Positions 1 through 8,296 of a DNA stretch of 64,000 bases are shown piece by piece (position 1 is the first letter of the stretch; every line of letters starts with the position of its first letter). Made by a program: the position numbers and the translations under genes. The notes beneath the pieces are model-generated. The model saw only the letters and a list, made by a program, of their open reading frames with translations. It was not told the origin of the DNA and searched no databases. The stretch spans positions 124,001 to 188,000 of the forward strand of contig CAZWVB010000001.1 in the NCBI GenBank assembly GCA_964637185.1. The letters are read 5' to 3'. This DNA is from CAZSVP01 sp964637185. Its GTDB lineage: Bacteria > Patescibacteriota > Saccharimonadia > CAILAD01 > BJGX01.

Positions 1-146
1 TTCAAGAGGGTGCCGATCAAGCTGTCGATCTAGTCGATGAAGTGCGTCGCACTGTAGTGAACCCTGGCATTATAGCTATGATGATAGACAAATATTTCTC
101 CAAAGCTCGCAAGAGAGCACGCAACCGCCAAAAGGATGAAGAATAA
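1..146 (+). CDS. C-terminal end of an unidentified protein (partial)
   Basis: An open frame enters from the left edge (codons start at base 3) and ends at TAA 144-146. The visible 47 residues end in a strongly basic tail (KARKRARNRQKDEE). I do not recognise the family. The stop shares a base with the ATG of the next gene (TAATG), so the two are almost certainly cotranscribed and translationally coupled with the YtxH-like protein that follows. The true start and the full size lie outside the window. Confidence 0.6.
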   Translation, partial: QEGADQAVDLVDEVRRTVVNPGIIAMMIDKYFSKARKRARNRQKDEE

Positions 147-610
147 TGGCCCGACGCGGCTTTCTCAAGGGGGCAATAGTCGGAGGTATAATCGCTGGTG
201 TAGCGGGCGTGTTATTTGCACCCAAGAAAGGCTCAGCAACCCGACGTGATCTAAAAAAGAAGATAGATACTACCCAGCGTGATCTCAATAAGAAATTGCA
301 AGAGGCCAAGAATAACGGCTCGGCTGAGACCAAACAACTTATTGAGTCTGGTGAGAAAATAGCCAAAGAGCTCGGTCGGCGCAGTGATGAGTTGGGTGAC
401 GAAGCCAAGAAGATTGGCCGAGTTAGTGTAGACGAAGCCAAAATACTGTCACACAAAGCAGCCGAGCTGATGCTGGAGCTAGCTGAGGCTACCCAAAAGT
501 CAGTCAAGAGAGGCCAACGCAACTACAAGAAAATGTCGCGCGAGCAAGCTGCCAATCAAAAACCTGCGACTAAGGCCAATGTCAACAAACCATCCTCAAA
601 AACCAAGTAG
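146..610 (+). CDS. YtxH-like small envelope/stress protein
   Basis: 154 aa. The N-terminus is a short basic stretch followed by one hydrophobic segment (about residues 9-27, GAIVGGIIAGVAGVLFAP), the signature of the YtxH family (general stress-associated small proteins). The rest is a long, highly charged Lys/Glu/Asp-rich helix of coiled-coil character (residues 30-130) and a Lys-rich tail. It is probably anchored by its N-terminus with the helical part in the cytoplasm; no enzyme motif is visible. The start codon overlaps the stop of the upstream gene, and its 3' end overlaps the next ORF, so the three form one unit. Function unknown beyond family resemblance. Confidence 0.65.
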   Translation: MARRGFLKGAIVGGIIAGVAGVLFAPKKGSATRRDLKKKIDTTQRDLNKKLQEAKNNGSAETKQLIESGEKIAKELGRRSDELGDEAKKIGRVSVDEAKILSHKAAELMLELAEATQKSVKRGQRNYKKMSREQAANQKPATKANVNKPSSKTK

Positions 611-854
611 GTTGGATCGTAAGGCTACCGATAGCGTAAGTATTGATGCAGTCGCAGAGCTACTTCATAACCCGCGCAAGCTGTGGTGGCTAAATTTTAA
701 GACTGGACTCACGCGTGGCTTTGCTGGTGTACTTGGAGCTGCCTTGGCAATTGTAATTATTGGGTTTTTGGTAGCTAAGCTGGGCGGCTTGCCGATTGTT
801 GGGGATTTCCTGCGCGAAGTCGGCAATGCTACTTCTACTAGTTCTAGCAAGTAA
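579..854 (+). CDS. Small membrane protein, DUF5665-like
   Basis: 91 aa as drawn from ATG 579, which overlaps the upstream gene by 32 bases; an in-frame TTG at 612 just after the upstream stop is a plausible alternative start giving an 80-aa product. Around residues 32-45 it carries NPRKLWWLNFKTGLTRG, followed by a transmembrane helix (about 46-66) and a short Ser/Thr-rich C-terminus. This layout of a Leu/Trp-rich amphipathic segment followed by one membrane helix fits DUF5665 small membrane proteins, of unknown function. It is the last gene of the short left-edge operon. Confidence 0.55.
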   Translation: MSTNHPQKPSRLDRKATDSVSIDAVAELLHNPRKLWWLNFKTGLTRGFAGVLGAALAIVIIGFLVAKLGGLPIVGDFLREVGNATSTSSSK

Positions 855-900
855 TATCCATCCCACAACATTTCATAGATTGAAATATTCTGGGGTAGAT

Positions 901-928
901 CCGTCCCGACACCGAAGTGTCGAGACGG
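901..928. terminator. Hairpin between convergent genes
   Basis: Stem CCGTC/GACGG (901-905 with 924-928) continued by CGACAC/GTGTCG (907-912 with 917-922) around a CGAA loop, with one mismatch. It sits between the + strand DUF5665-like gene and the - strand orphan gene whose stop is at 942. No clear U tract, so terminator function is inferred from position and stem strength. Confidence 0.45.
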
Positions 929-941
929 TCACCCTCCTAGC

Positions 942-1304
942 TCAGCTGACCAGTGCGTGCGACTGTCGCTCCAACACCGTGAGGAAGTGCTCATGGATAC
1001 GCCGCTTCACGGCATGGCCTGGAGCCTCATCGATGATGCCGAGCATCCGTACCTGCAGGCGAGCGTCCTCTTCGGTGGTGAAGAGAGCGATTGCATCCTG
1101 CGGGCTGTTCGGGTTGAGGATCACACGCAGGATGCGTGGGTTGGTGTCAGAGTGAGATACGTGGATCTCGAGCTCCTTGCCTTCGATGTTCACCAGCACC
1201 CTGGTGTAACGTCCGCGCTCGTCCTCGACGCGGAGGCGACCCTGCCCCTGCAGGAAGGCCTCGAACAGTCGACGTACCAGCTGGATTGTCAAATCGGTAG
1301 ACAT
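942..1304 (-). CDS. Hypothetical protein, GC-rich orphan cassette
   Basis: 120 aa from ATG 1304; this start is chosen over an upstream GTG (1310) because a strong AAGGAGG lies 5 nt before it. The protein is soluble, mixed alpha/beta by eye, with a basic/acid-balanced composition (IEGKELEIHVSHSD, TTEEDARLQVRM) and no recognisable catalytic motif. It is opposite in strand to its neighbours and clearly more GC-rich than dnaE next door, with its own promoter and a downstream hairpin. Similar self-contained orphan genes recur across this window. Function unknown. Confidence 0.6.
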   Translation of the reverse strand: MSTDLTIQLVRRLFEAFLQGQGRLRVEDERGRYTRVLVNIEGKELEIHVSHSDTNPRILRVILNPNSPQDAIALFTTEEDARLQVRMLGIIDEAPGHAVKRRIHEHFLTVLERQSHALVS

Positions 1305-1350
1305 GGTCACCTCCTTCTGGTGCTTGATGGGTCTACCAACGGTGAGCGGT

Positions 1351-1379
1351 ATTATAAGTGATATTTACAACTATTTCAA
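1351..1379 (-). promoter_or_regulatory. Sigma70-type promoter for the 942-1304 gene
   Basis: Read on the - strand: TTGAAA (1374-1379), a 17-nt spacer, TATAAT (1351-1356). Predicted start near 1344 leaves a leader of about 40 nt containing the GGAGG site of the 942-1304 gene. Confidence 0.7.
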
Positions 1380-1404
1380 GCTTAATAAGCATCAAGTCTT
1401 CTAG

Positions 1405-1410
1405 TACAAT
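1405..1410 (+). promoter_or_regulatory. -10 box of dnaE, leaderless arrangement
   Basis: TACAAT ends 6 nt before the dnaE ATG (1417) and no ribosome binding site is present, so transcription would begin at or next to the start codon. Confidence 0.55.
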
Positions 1411-1416
1411 AGATGT

Positions 1417-4400
1417 ATGGCGGAGGCGGAGACACCAGCTACCAATGAAGTTATCGAAAAAGCTCGCAAGGCCCAAGGCTTTGTGGACTTTGTGCACCTG
1501 CATAATCATACTCACTACAGCCTACTTGATGGTCTACAAAAAGTGCCTCAGTTGGTGGACAAGATAGAAGCACTGGGCCAAACATCGGTGGCTATCACCG
1601 ACCATGGCAGCATGAGCGGAGCCATTGAGTTTTACAAAGCTTGCAAAGAGCGTGCTATCAAACCAATTATCGGTATGGAGACCTACGTAGCGCCTCGCAA
1701 ACACACTGACAAGAGCAGTGTCGAGGATCGCAATCCATATCACCTCACACTACTGGCGCAAAATCGACAAGGTTATCAAAATCTCATGCGTCTTAGTACC
1801 ATAGCCAATCTAGACGGGTTTTACTACAAGCCCCGTGTCGATCACGATCTACTCAAGAAATATCGTGAAGGCCTCGTGGTATTGTCGGGCTGTGCGGGTG
1901 GTGAGGTAGGCACATATTTACTCAACGATGACTTTGAGCGCGCTCTCGAAACTGCCAAATGGTACCAAAAAGTGTTTGGTCCAGATCACTATTATTTGGA
2001 GATGCAGCCACATATCGAGCAGGATTTTCAACGCAAGGTCAATGAAGGCGTGCAGAAAATTGCTAAGATCACCAACATACCTTTGGTGGTGACGGGCGAT
2101 GCGCACTATACCGACAGCGATAATCACTATGCTCACGACATCTTGCTGTGTGTGCAGACTGGTTCGACTGTCGAAGATACCAATCGCATGAAGCTCGAGA
2201 TGGATCTGTCTGTCAATAGTGGTGCGGCAATGCTTGAGAAATTCCCAGATCATCCAGAAGCGATAAGCAATACTGTCAAGATATCACAGATGTGCGATCT
2301 CGAAATAGAGCTAGGTAAGATATTGATCCCACGCTTTGAGGTGCCTCAGGGCGAGACCGAGAAAAGCTACCTTCGCAAATTGGTTTTTCAAGGCGCCGCT
2401 TTTCGTTATGCCGGTGTTAGCAAAGGCAAGATGGCCAAGTTGAGTGAAGCTGATGTAGCCCCCAAACTTGGCAAGGATGTGATGGAAAGAATTGAATATG
2501 AACTGGGTGTGATTGGTGATATGGGCTACGAAGGCTACATGCTGATAGTGGCTGATCTGATCAATTGGAGTAAAAATCAAGGCATCATCTGCGGACCAGG
2601 GCGTGGTAGCGCGGCAGGTAGCATCATTAGCTATGTCACCGGTATTACCGAGCTAGATCCACTCAAATACGATCTACTTTTTGAGCGCTTTCTCAATCCC
2701 GACCGTATTAGCATGCCGGATATCGATATGGATTATGCAGACGATCGTCGCGAAGAAGTGATTGCCTATGCCACTGAAAAATATGGTCATAGCCAAGTCG
2801 CACAGATTATTACCTTTGGTATCATGGCAGCACGCAATGCGGTACGTGACACTGGGCGGGTACTGGGTATTGGATATGGCGAGGTCGATGCGATTGCCAA
2901 AAAAATACCTGCTCCGGTGCAAGGTCGACATATACCGCTACACAAATTGATAGTAGACGATCCAGAGTTGCAGACTGAATACCAGAAAAACCCTCAGGCC
3001 AAGCAGGTGATAGATGTTGCTATGCAACTTGAGGGTACCATACGTAACGCCGGCACACACGCGGCTGGCGTTGTGATAGCGCCCGATGACTTGGTCAAGT
3101 TTGTGCCGTTGACACGTGCCAGCAAGGGCGGTGTATCGACACAGTTTATCGGTACTACCATTGAAGAGTTGGGTCTGCTGAAATTTGATTTCTTGGGTCT
3201 GAGCAACCTCACCATTATCAAAAACGCTCTGCGCATAGTCCGCAAAGTCTACGGGCAGGAGATTGATCCGACAGAGATACCAATCGACGACCCAAAGACC
3301 TACGAACTGTTTGCGCGTGGCGACACTACTGGTGTGTTCCAATTTGAATCGGCTGGCATGAAACGCTATTTGCGCGATCTCAAGCCGGATAGATTTGATG
3401 ACATTATCGCTATGGGGGCTCTCTATCGCCCTGGTCCCATGCAATGGATTGATGATTTTATCAATCGCAAACACAATCCCGATCTAGTCCAATACGGTCA
3501 CCCAAAGATGCAAGCAGCGCTCGAAAACACCTATGGCGTGATAGTGTATCAGGAGCAGGTCATGCAGATTGCCAAAGACATGTGCGGCTTCACTGGCGGT
3601 CAAGCCGATACCTTGCGCAAAGGCATTGGCAAGAAAATCCCCGAAGTTCTGGCCAAGATGAAAAAAGACTTTATCCAGGGCGCTATCAAAACCAGTCAGG
3701 TAGACAAAAAGTTCGTCGAGGATCTGTGGAAAGGGCTCGAAGACTTTGCGGCCTATAGCTTCAATAAAAGTCATGCGGCTTGTTACGCTCTTATCGCTGT
3801 GCAAACTGCTTGGCTCAAGGCACACTATCCAGCGGCATTTATGGCGGCATTGCTTACCTCCGATCATGAAAACTTGGATCGGATTGCCATCGAAGTGGCT
3901 GAGTGCAAGAAGATGGGACTTGAAGTATTGGCGCCGGATATCAACGAGAGCTTCGCTGAATTCGCAGTAGTACCAGATAGCAACAAGATTCGTTTTGGCC
4001 TAGGCGCTATCAAAAATGTTGGTATGGGTCCAGTCGAGAAAATACTTGAGGCACGCGATGAAGGCGGCGCATTTAAAACCATAGAGGATTTTTGCCGCCG
4101 CGTCGACGCTACCGTGATCAACAAAAAAGTCATGGAGTCACTATTCAAATGCGGCGCATTTGATGGTTTTGGCGACCGTGATATGTTGCTGGAGAATATG
4201 GATCGCATCACCATGTACGCTGCTAAGGTGCAGAAGAGTGCTCTGAGCGGGCAGATCGACATCTTTGGCTCAATGGGTATGGAGGCTGAGATACCACCAC
4301 TCCAGCTCGATACGGCCACTAATACCAGTGATTCACGTACCCGACTGATGTGGGAGAAGGAGTTATTGGGATTGTATATCAGCAAACATCCGCTCGACGA

Positions 4401-5034
4401 TTTTCGCAATTATCTACTCAACAAAACGCAAAGTATCAAGAAGTACAATCGCAATCACGACGGTACGGTGCTGACGGTCGGCGGCATAGTCACTGGTATG
4501 CGCAAGATTTACACCAAGAACAACGATCCAATGGCCTTTGTACAACTTGAGACACTAGATGGTGATCTGGAAGTGATAGTATTTCCACGCACCTATGAGA
4601 AGGTCGGCGATATGTTGGTAGAAGATGCAGTACTGGAGATCAAGGGCAAGATCAACGCTCGAGATCGCGAAGGCAATGCCACTGATGAGCTCAAGGTTAT
4701 GGCAGACGCCGTCAAGAAGATAGACTTCGATGTGGCCAAGCACATGCCAACTCCCAAACAAAAACCAGCCGAGCCTGAGCCAGCTGATGCCGCAGCAATT
4801 TTCTTGCGCTTGCCGGATAGTACGGATCAAGAGCGCCTACTCAAGGTGAAGTCAATCTTGGATACGGCCAAAGGCAATATTCCCGTGGTACTTTATTTCG
4901 TTAGCTCCGGTCAGGCCATGAGACTGCCTGGCGGAGTTGATATTACTGAAGATCTAAAAACACAATTATCATCACTGATAGGCAAAGAAAATTGCAAAAT
5001 CCAAACCAAACCAACTACCCCTCAGAGAGCTTGA
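1417..5034 (+). CDS. dnaE: DNA polymerase III alpha subunit
   Basis: Replicative DNA polymerase (C-family). 1205 aa, usual length. The N-terminal PHP domain begins with HLHNH at residues 27-31. The polymerase active site shows PDIDMD at 434-439 (catalytic Asp 435 and 437) and the third Asp at 591 in KFDFLGL. A GPGRGSAAGS motif (fingers/palm entry) is near residue 391, the helix-hairpin-helix region follows, and an OB-fold with the VGGIVTGMRKI start is near residue 1025. The PHP metal ligands look intact, so this domain may serve as proofreader. The start is ATG 1417 with a -10 box immediately upstream and no Shine-Dalgarno site. Monocistronic or read into rplS, whose promoter overlaps the dnaE stop. 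Confidence 0.97.
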   Translation: MAEAETPATNEVIEKARKAQGFVDFVHLHNHTHYSLLDGLQKVPQLVDKIEALGQTSVAITDHGSMSGAIEFYKACKERAIKPIIGMETYVAPRKHTDKSSVEDRNPYHLTLLAQNRQGYQNLMRLSTIANLDGFYYKPRVDHDLLKKYREGLVVLSGCAGGEVGTYLLNDDFERALETAKWYQKVFGPDHYYLEMQPHIEQDFQRKVNEGVQKIAKITNIPLVVTGDAHYTDSDNHYAHDILLCVQTGSTVEDTNRMKLEMDLSVNSGAAMLEKFPDHPEAISNTVKISQMCDLEIELGKILIPRFEVPQGETEKSYLRKLVFQGAAFRYAGVSKGKMAKLSEADVAPKLGKDVMERIEYELGVIGDMGYEGYMLIVADLINWSKNQGIICGPGRGSAAGSIISYVTGITELDPLKYDLLFERFLNPDRISMPDIDMDYADDRREEVIAYATEKYGHSQVAQIITFGIMAARNAVRDTGRVLGIGYGEVDAIAKKIPAPVQGRHIPLHKLIVDDPELQTEYQKNPQAKQVIDVAMQLEGTIRNAGTHAAGVVIAPDDLVKFVPLTRASKGGVSTQFIGTTIEELGLLKFDFLGLSNLTIIKNALRIVRKVYGQEIDPTEIPIDDPKTYELFARGDTTGVFQFESAGMKRYLRDLKPDRFDDIIAMGALYRPGPMQWIDDFINRKHNPDLVQYGHPKMQAALENTYGVIVYQEQVMQIAKDMCGFTGGQADTLRKGIGKKIPEVLAKMKKDFIQGAIKTSQVDKKFVEDLWKGLEDFAAYSFNKSHAACYALIAVQTAWLKAHYPAAFMAALLTSDHENLDRIAIEVAECKKMGLEVLAPDINESFAEFAVVPDSNKIRFGLGAIKNVGMGPVEKILEARDEGGAFKTIEDFCRRVDATVINKKVMESLFKCGAFDGFGDRDMLLENMDRITMYAAKVQKSALSGQIDIFGSMGMEAEIPPLQLDTATNTSDSRTRLMWEKELLGLYISKHPLDDFRNYLLNKTQSIKKYNRNHDGTVLTVGGIVTGMRKIYTKNNDPMAFVQLETLDGDLEVIVFPRTYEKVGDMLVEDAVLEIKGKINARDREGNATDELKVMADAVKKIDFDVAKHMPTPKQKPAEPEPADAAAIFLRLPDSTDQERLLKVKSILDTAKGNIPVVLYFVSSGQAMRLPGGVDITEDLKTQLSSLIGKENCKIQTKPTTPQRA

Positions 5035-5059
5035 ATATTTAGCTCCGTTATGCTATTAT
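5031..5059 (+). promoter_or_regulatory. rplS promoter overlapping the dnaE stop
   Basis: TTGAAT (5031-5036), 17-nt spacer, TATTAT (5054-5059). Predicted transcription start is about 3 nt before the rplS ATG, so a GGAG at 5060-5063 would probably not be in the transcript and initiation would be near-leaderless. Confidence 0.65.
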
Positions 5060-5068
5060 GGAGCGATC

Positions 5069-5731
5069 ATGAACAAGATCGAGGCACTCGAGCAGACTAT
5101 GAAGAAGGCCAAGATCGCCGATATCCGTGTCGGCGATACTGTGCGCGTGCACCAGAAAATCCGTGAAGGCAACAAGACCCGTGTACAGGTATTCGAAGGA
5201 TTGGTGATACGTTACCGCAAGGTTAATAGCCTGGCGGCTTATCTGACAGTACGCAAGATAGCTAGTGGTGTGGGTGTAGAGAAGAGCTGGTTTGTACACA
5301 GTCCCAATGTCGAGAAGATTCAGGTAGTCAAACGTAGCCGTGTGCGCCGCGCCTTCTTGACCTATATGCGGGAGCGCCGAGGTAAATCTGCCCGTCTAGC
5401 CGAAGCTGAGTTTGACAAGACAGTTGCCAATCAAGCAGATGATCGTACAGCCGCCCAAATCGCTAATGAAGAGCAGAAGAAGATTGCCGATGAGGAGCAG
5501 AAGCTGGATGGTGACAAAGCCGCCAAAGATGATGCCCTCAACCAATCTGATACCGAAGAGATCGATACCGAAGTCAAGAAAGAGGACAAAGAAGCCGCCA
5601 AAGACGACGTCAATAGTGCCCAAGATGATCTCGCCGATGGCGCCACTGTCGATGACAAAGTCAATGAAAGTGGCGACGACGAAGCCGCTCTGCCCGCCGA
5701 AGAGATCAAAGAAAAAGCCGATATTGACTGA
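5069..5731 (+). CDS. rplS: 50S ribosomal protein bL19 with long charged C-terminal extension
   Basis: The first ~110 residues are a standard bL19 (DIRVGDTVRVHQKIREG near 18-34, VFEGLVIRYRK near 42-52, VRRAFLTYMRERRGKSARL near 92-110), which sits at the 30S-50S interface. Residues ~111-220 are an added tail made almost only of Asp, Glu, Lys and Ala (NEEQKKIADEEQKLDGDK and similar), roughly doubling the usual ~115 aa. The base composition of the tail resembles the rest of the gene, so it is an extension rather than a fusion with a foreign gene. A hairpin terminator follows. Confidence 0.95.
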   Translation: MNKIEALEQTMKKAKIADIRVGDTVRVHQKIREGNKTRVQVFEGLVIRYRKVNSLAAYLTVRKIASGVGVEKSWFVHSPNVEKIQVVKRSRVRRAFLTYMRERRGKSARLAEAEFDKTVANQADDRTAAQIANEEQKKIADEEQKLDGDKAAKDDALNQSDTEEIDTEVKKEDKEAAKDDVNSAQDDLADGATVDDKVNESGDDEAALPAEEIKEKADID

Positions 5732-5762
5732 ATCCTCTAGCCTAAAATAAGTCTGGATTGAT

Positions 5763-5785
5763 AAGACCCAATTGGGTCTTTTTTG
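5763..5785 (+). terminator. Intrinsic terminator after rplS
   Basis: AAGACCC AATT GGGTCTT followed by TTTT. It lies upstream of the rnhB start, and its presence rules out the far-upstream ATG at 5758 for rnhB. Confidence 0.85.
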
Positions 5786-5786
5786 A

Positions 5787-5792
5787 TATACT
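5787..5792 (+). promoter_or_regulatory. -10 box of rnhB deciding its start
   Basis: TATACT directly after the rplS terminator; the ATG at 5800 lies 7 nt downstream, the spacing seen at other leaderless genes in this window. Confidence 0.5.
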
Positions 5793-5799
5793 GATGGGC

Positions 5800-6405
5800 A
5801 TGAGGGTGAGTGCAGGTTATCGTATGGAGAACAAATTGCGCCGAGATGGCAAACTTTTGATATGCGGCATCGATGAGGTCGGCCGGGGCTGTCTGGCAGG
5901 GCCGCTGGTGGCTGCTGCCGTAGTACTGCCCGAGGGCTGTCGGCTAAAGTTGCACGATTCCAAGCTGGTCAGTCGCGATGATCGCGAAGAGCTTGCACCC
6001 AAGATCAAAGCCAAAGCTATTGGCTATGGTCTGGGCTGGGTGAGTAATACTGAGATAGACGAGCTCGGTATGACTTGGGCATTGACCCTTGCCTACGAGC
6101 GTGCACTCGAAGACATCAATGTTGATATTAGTACCATCATCATCGATGGTAATTACAATTATCTTTCCGAATACGAGATAGCTGAGACACTCGTCAAAGC
6201 AGATCAGAAGGTGGCCTGTGTGGCAGCCGCTAGTATCATCGCAAAGGTAGCGCGCGATCAATATATGTATGAGTTTTGCCGGAAATATCCTGAGTATTGC
6301 TGGGACACCAATGTCGGCTACGCTACACGTGCCCATCGAGATGCCATAGCCGAGTACGGATTGACTGACCTGCATCGCCAGAGCTTTTGTAAAAACTTTG
6401 TATAG
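5800..6405 (+). CDS. rnhB: Ribonuclease HII
   Basis: Removes RNA from RNA-DNA hybrids and misincorporated ribonucleotides. 201 aa from ATG 5800. The signature GIDEVGRG is at residues 23-30 (catalytic Asp 25, Glu 26); the third acidic ligand is Asp 116 in IIIDGN, and VARDQYM supplies the fourth near 150. The longer frame from 5758 would include the rplS terminator and is rejected; ATG 5824 is a possible shorter start. The -10 box placement favours 5800 and a leaderless message. Followed 45 bases later by yraN, as rnhB-yraN are often neighbours. Confidence 0.93.
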   Translation: MRVSAGYRMENKLRRDGKLLICGIDEVGRGCLAGPLVAAAVVLPEGCRLKLHDSKLVSRDDREELAPKIKAKAIGYGLGWVSNTEIDELGMTWALTLAYERALEDINVDISTIIIDGNYNYLSEYEIAETLVKADQKVACVAAASIIAKVARDQYMYEFCRKYPEYCWDTNVGYATRAHRDAIAEYGLTDLHRQSFCKNFV

Positions 6406-6449
6406 GGCTTGTGCTCGCAACTACATAGCCCGTTGCTTATTATTGTTCT

Positions 6450-6818
6450 ATGGCACAGCACAATATTGATGGCCACATCGCTGAACAACTAGCTTGTGAT
6501 CATTTGCAGTCTCAAAAGTATAAGTTAGTGGAGCGCAACTACCGCAACCGCTACTGTGAGATAGATATCATTGCCGCTCGCAAGTCCGAATTGGTGTTTG
6601 TCGAGGTCAAATATCGTCGCAGTGACTCACATGGTGGGCCGCTAGGAGCTGTCGGCTACTACAAAGCACAGCAGCTAGAGTTCGGGGCTCAGCTCTGGCT
6701 CAGCGAGCATCCGCGCTACGACGTCTATGGCAAACGAATTGATGTGATAGCAATCACTGGTCCGATTGAAAATCCGTCAATTCAACAGATAGAAAATGCG
6801 GTCGGCACAAATATCTAA
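6450..6818 (+). CDS. yraN: YraN/UPF0102 family endonuclease-like protein
   Basis: 122 aa. The family core is clear: G-x2-AE near residues 8-12, ERNYRNRYCEIDIIA (residues 29-43) and LVFVEVKYRR (48-57), the E...D...ExK arrangement of the restriction-endonuclease-like fold. The biochemical role is not established in the family; it usually accompanies rnhB, as here. A TATTAT box at 6438-6443 ends 6 nt before the ATG, again a leaderless arrangement without a Shine-Dalgarno site. Confidence 0.9.
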   Translation: MAQHNIDGHIAEQLACDHLQSQKYKLVERNYRNRYCEIDIIAARKSELVFVEVKYRRSDSHGGPLGAVGYYKAQQLEFGAQLWLSEHPRYDVYGKRIDVIAITGPIENPSIQQIENAVGTNI

Positions 6819-6827
6819 AAACTTTAA

Positions 6828-6854
6828 TTAGCACTCTTGACAGGCGAGTGCCAA
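6828..6854 (+). promoter_or_regulatory. CIRCE element (HrcA operator)
   Basis: TTAGCACTC, a 9-nt spacer, GAGTGCCAA: the CIRCE inverted repeat (TTAGCACTC-N9-GAGTGCTAA) with 17 of 18 positions matching. The spacer contains the -35 hexamer TTGACA, so HrcA binding would directly block RNA polymerase. This is the only CIRCE I find in the window. Confidence 0.9.
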
Positions 6855-6866
6855 CGGCGCTACAAT
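6837..6866 (+). promoter_or_regulatory. Promoter of the nusA-clpC unit
   Basis: TTGACA (6837-6842), 18-nt spacer, TACAAT (6861-6866). The -35 lies inside the CIRCE operator. The leader to the nusA ATG is about 115 nt. Confidence 0.85.
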
Positions 6867-6989
6867 GGGATTATTCTGATACGGGAAGGATATCAGTCGG
6901 TAAGTAACACAAACTTTGGTGTTGTGAGTAGCCGACTTTTTTTGTCCCAAAAGTTCAGAGCACAATTGAATAATCGAAAGGATACAGAA

Positions 6990-8243
6990 ATGAATCAGAA
7001 CAACCAATTTGCCTCGGCAATTGACCAAATATGTGAAGAAAAAGGACTTAGCAAGGACGTAGTGATCGAAGCTATCGAAGCCGCCCTGGCTGCTGCCTAC
7101 AAGAAAGACTTTGGCGACAAAGACCAGGAGGTCCGTGTGGTATTTGACCCCAATACTGCTGAGTCTCGTATATTTGTAAGCAAAGAAGTTGTGGCTGATG
7201 TCGAACATCCCGATATTCAGATGAGCCTGACGGATGCCCAGAAGATCAAGGACGACGCTGCTATAGGTGACATGGTGGAATATGAGGTACATGAGAATGA
7301 CTTCGGCCGCGTAGCTGCTCAGACCGCCAAGCAGGTGATAGTACAGCGCATTCGCGAGGCTGAGCGCGATGTGATCTTCGGTGAATTTAGTGACAAAGAG
7401 GGCACAATTGTAAATACTACAGTGCAGCGGGTGGAAAACGGCAATGTCTACGTCGATCTAGGCAAGGCTACTGGCGTGATATTTCCCAATGACCAGATCA
7501 ATGGCGAACGCTATTATCCTGGCCAACGCATCAAAGTCTATGTAGTGCGCGTCGAACAAACTCAGCGCGGACCACAGATCGTAGTCAGTCGTACTCATCC
7601 AGAAATGATTCGTAAGCTGTTTGAGATGGAAGTCCCAGAAATAGCTGCTGGCTCAGTTGAGATCGCTGGTATCGCTCGCGAGGCTGGAGGCCGTAGCAAG
7701 ATAGCTGTCAAAAGCAACGCTGAGGGCGTAGACCCAGTCGGTACATTTGTCGGTGGCCGTGGCACCCGTGTACAAGCCGTGATGGCCGAGCTCGGTGAAG
7801 AGAAGATAGATATCATCAACTATAGTGAAGACCCAGCTGAATATATCGCTTCGGCTCTGTCGCCTACCAAAGTAGTGTCGGTCAAACTCGATGAAGAGAA
7901 CAAGAAAGCCTTGGTCAAAGTACCTGAGGATCAACTCAGCCTAGCTATCGGCAAGGCTGGTCAAAATGTCCGCTTGGCCGCCAAGCTGACAGGCTGGAAT
8001 GTCGACATCGACGGTGCCGATGACTCCGGTGTCGAAGCTACCGCTGAAGCCAGTGCTGAGAAGCCAGCCAAGAAAAAGACGGGCGATCTCGAAGATTCAC
8101 TGATTGCCAGTATTAGTACAGACGAAGATCCAGCCAAACAGGTAGAAGCTACTGAGGCTGCTGATGCGGTTAATACCGACGAGGCTGCCGAAGCCAATGC
8201 TGAGAAGTCAGAGGCTGAGCCCAAAGCTGACGACAAAGCATAA
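6990..8243 (+). CDS. nusA: Transcription termination/antitermination factor NusA
   Basis: Binds RNA polymerase and nascent RNA to tune pausing, termination and antitermination. 417 aa from ATG 6990, preceded by GAAAGGA; the frame is open back to 6837 but that part overlaps the promoter. Order: NusA N-terminal domain (residues 1-~130), S1 domain (~135-200, VYVDLGKATGVIF), KH1/KH2 (~200-340, including VGTFVGGRGTRVQAV and LSLAIGKAGQNVRLAAKL), then an acidic/Lys low-complexity tail with no AR repeats. Under CIRCE control together with clpC, an unusual coupling of a transcription factor with a heat-shock regulon. Confidence 0.95.
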   Translation: MNQNNQFASAIDQICEEKGLSKDVVIEAIEAALAAAYKKDFGDKDQEVRVVFDPNTAESRIFVSKEVVADVEHPDIQMSLTDAQKIKDDAAIGDMVEYEVHENDFGRVAAQTAKQVIVQRIREAERDVIFGEFSDKEGTIVNTTVQRVENGNVYVDLGKATGVIFPNDQINGERYYPGQRIKVYVVRVEQTQRGPQIVVSRTHPEMIRKLFEMEVPEIAAGSVEIAGIAREAGGRSKIAVKSNAEGVDPVGTFVGGRGTRVQAVMAELGEEKIDIINYSEDPAEYIASALSPTKVVSVKLDEENKKALVKVPEDQLSLAIGKAGQNVRLAAKLTGWNVDIDGADDSGVEATAEASAEKPAKKKTGDLEDSLIASISTDEDPAKQVEATEAADAVNTDEAAEANAEKSEAEPKADDKA

Positions 8244-8296
8244 CAAGCATGTAGTTTGGTGCCAGTTTGTGGCACAATATAGATAGGAGGATGCCA

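Noticed and set aside
5758..5799. Upstream start for RNase HII
   Set aside because: It would translate through the rplS terminator and precede the -10 box.
6837..6989. N-terminal extension of NusA
   Set aside because: This part coincides with the CIRCE operator, the promoter and the leader; the NusA domain begins at ATG 6990.
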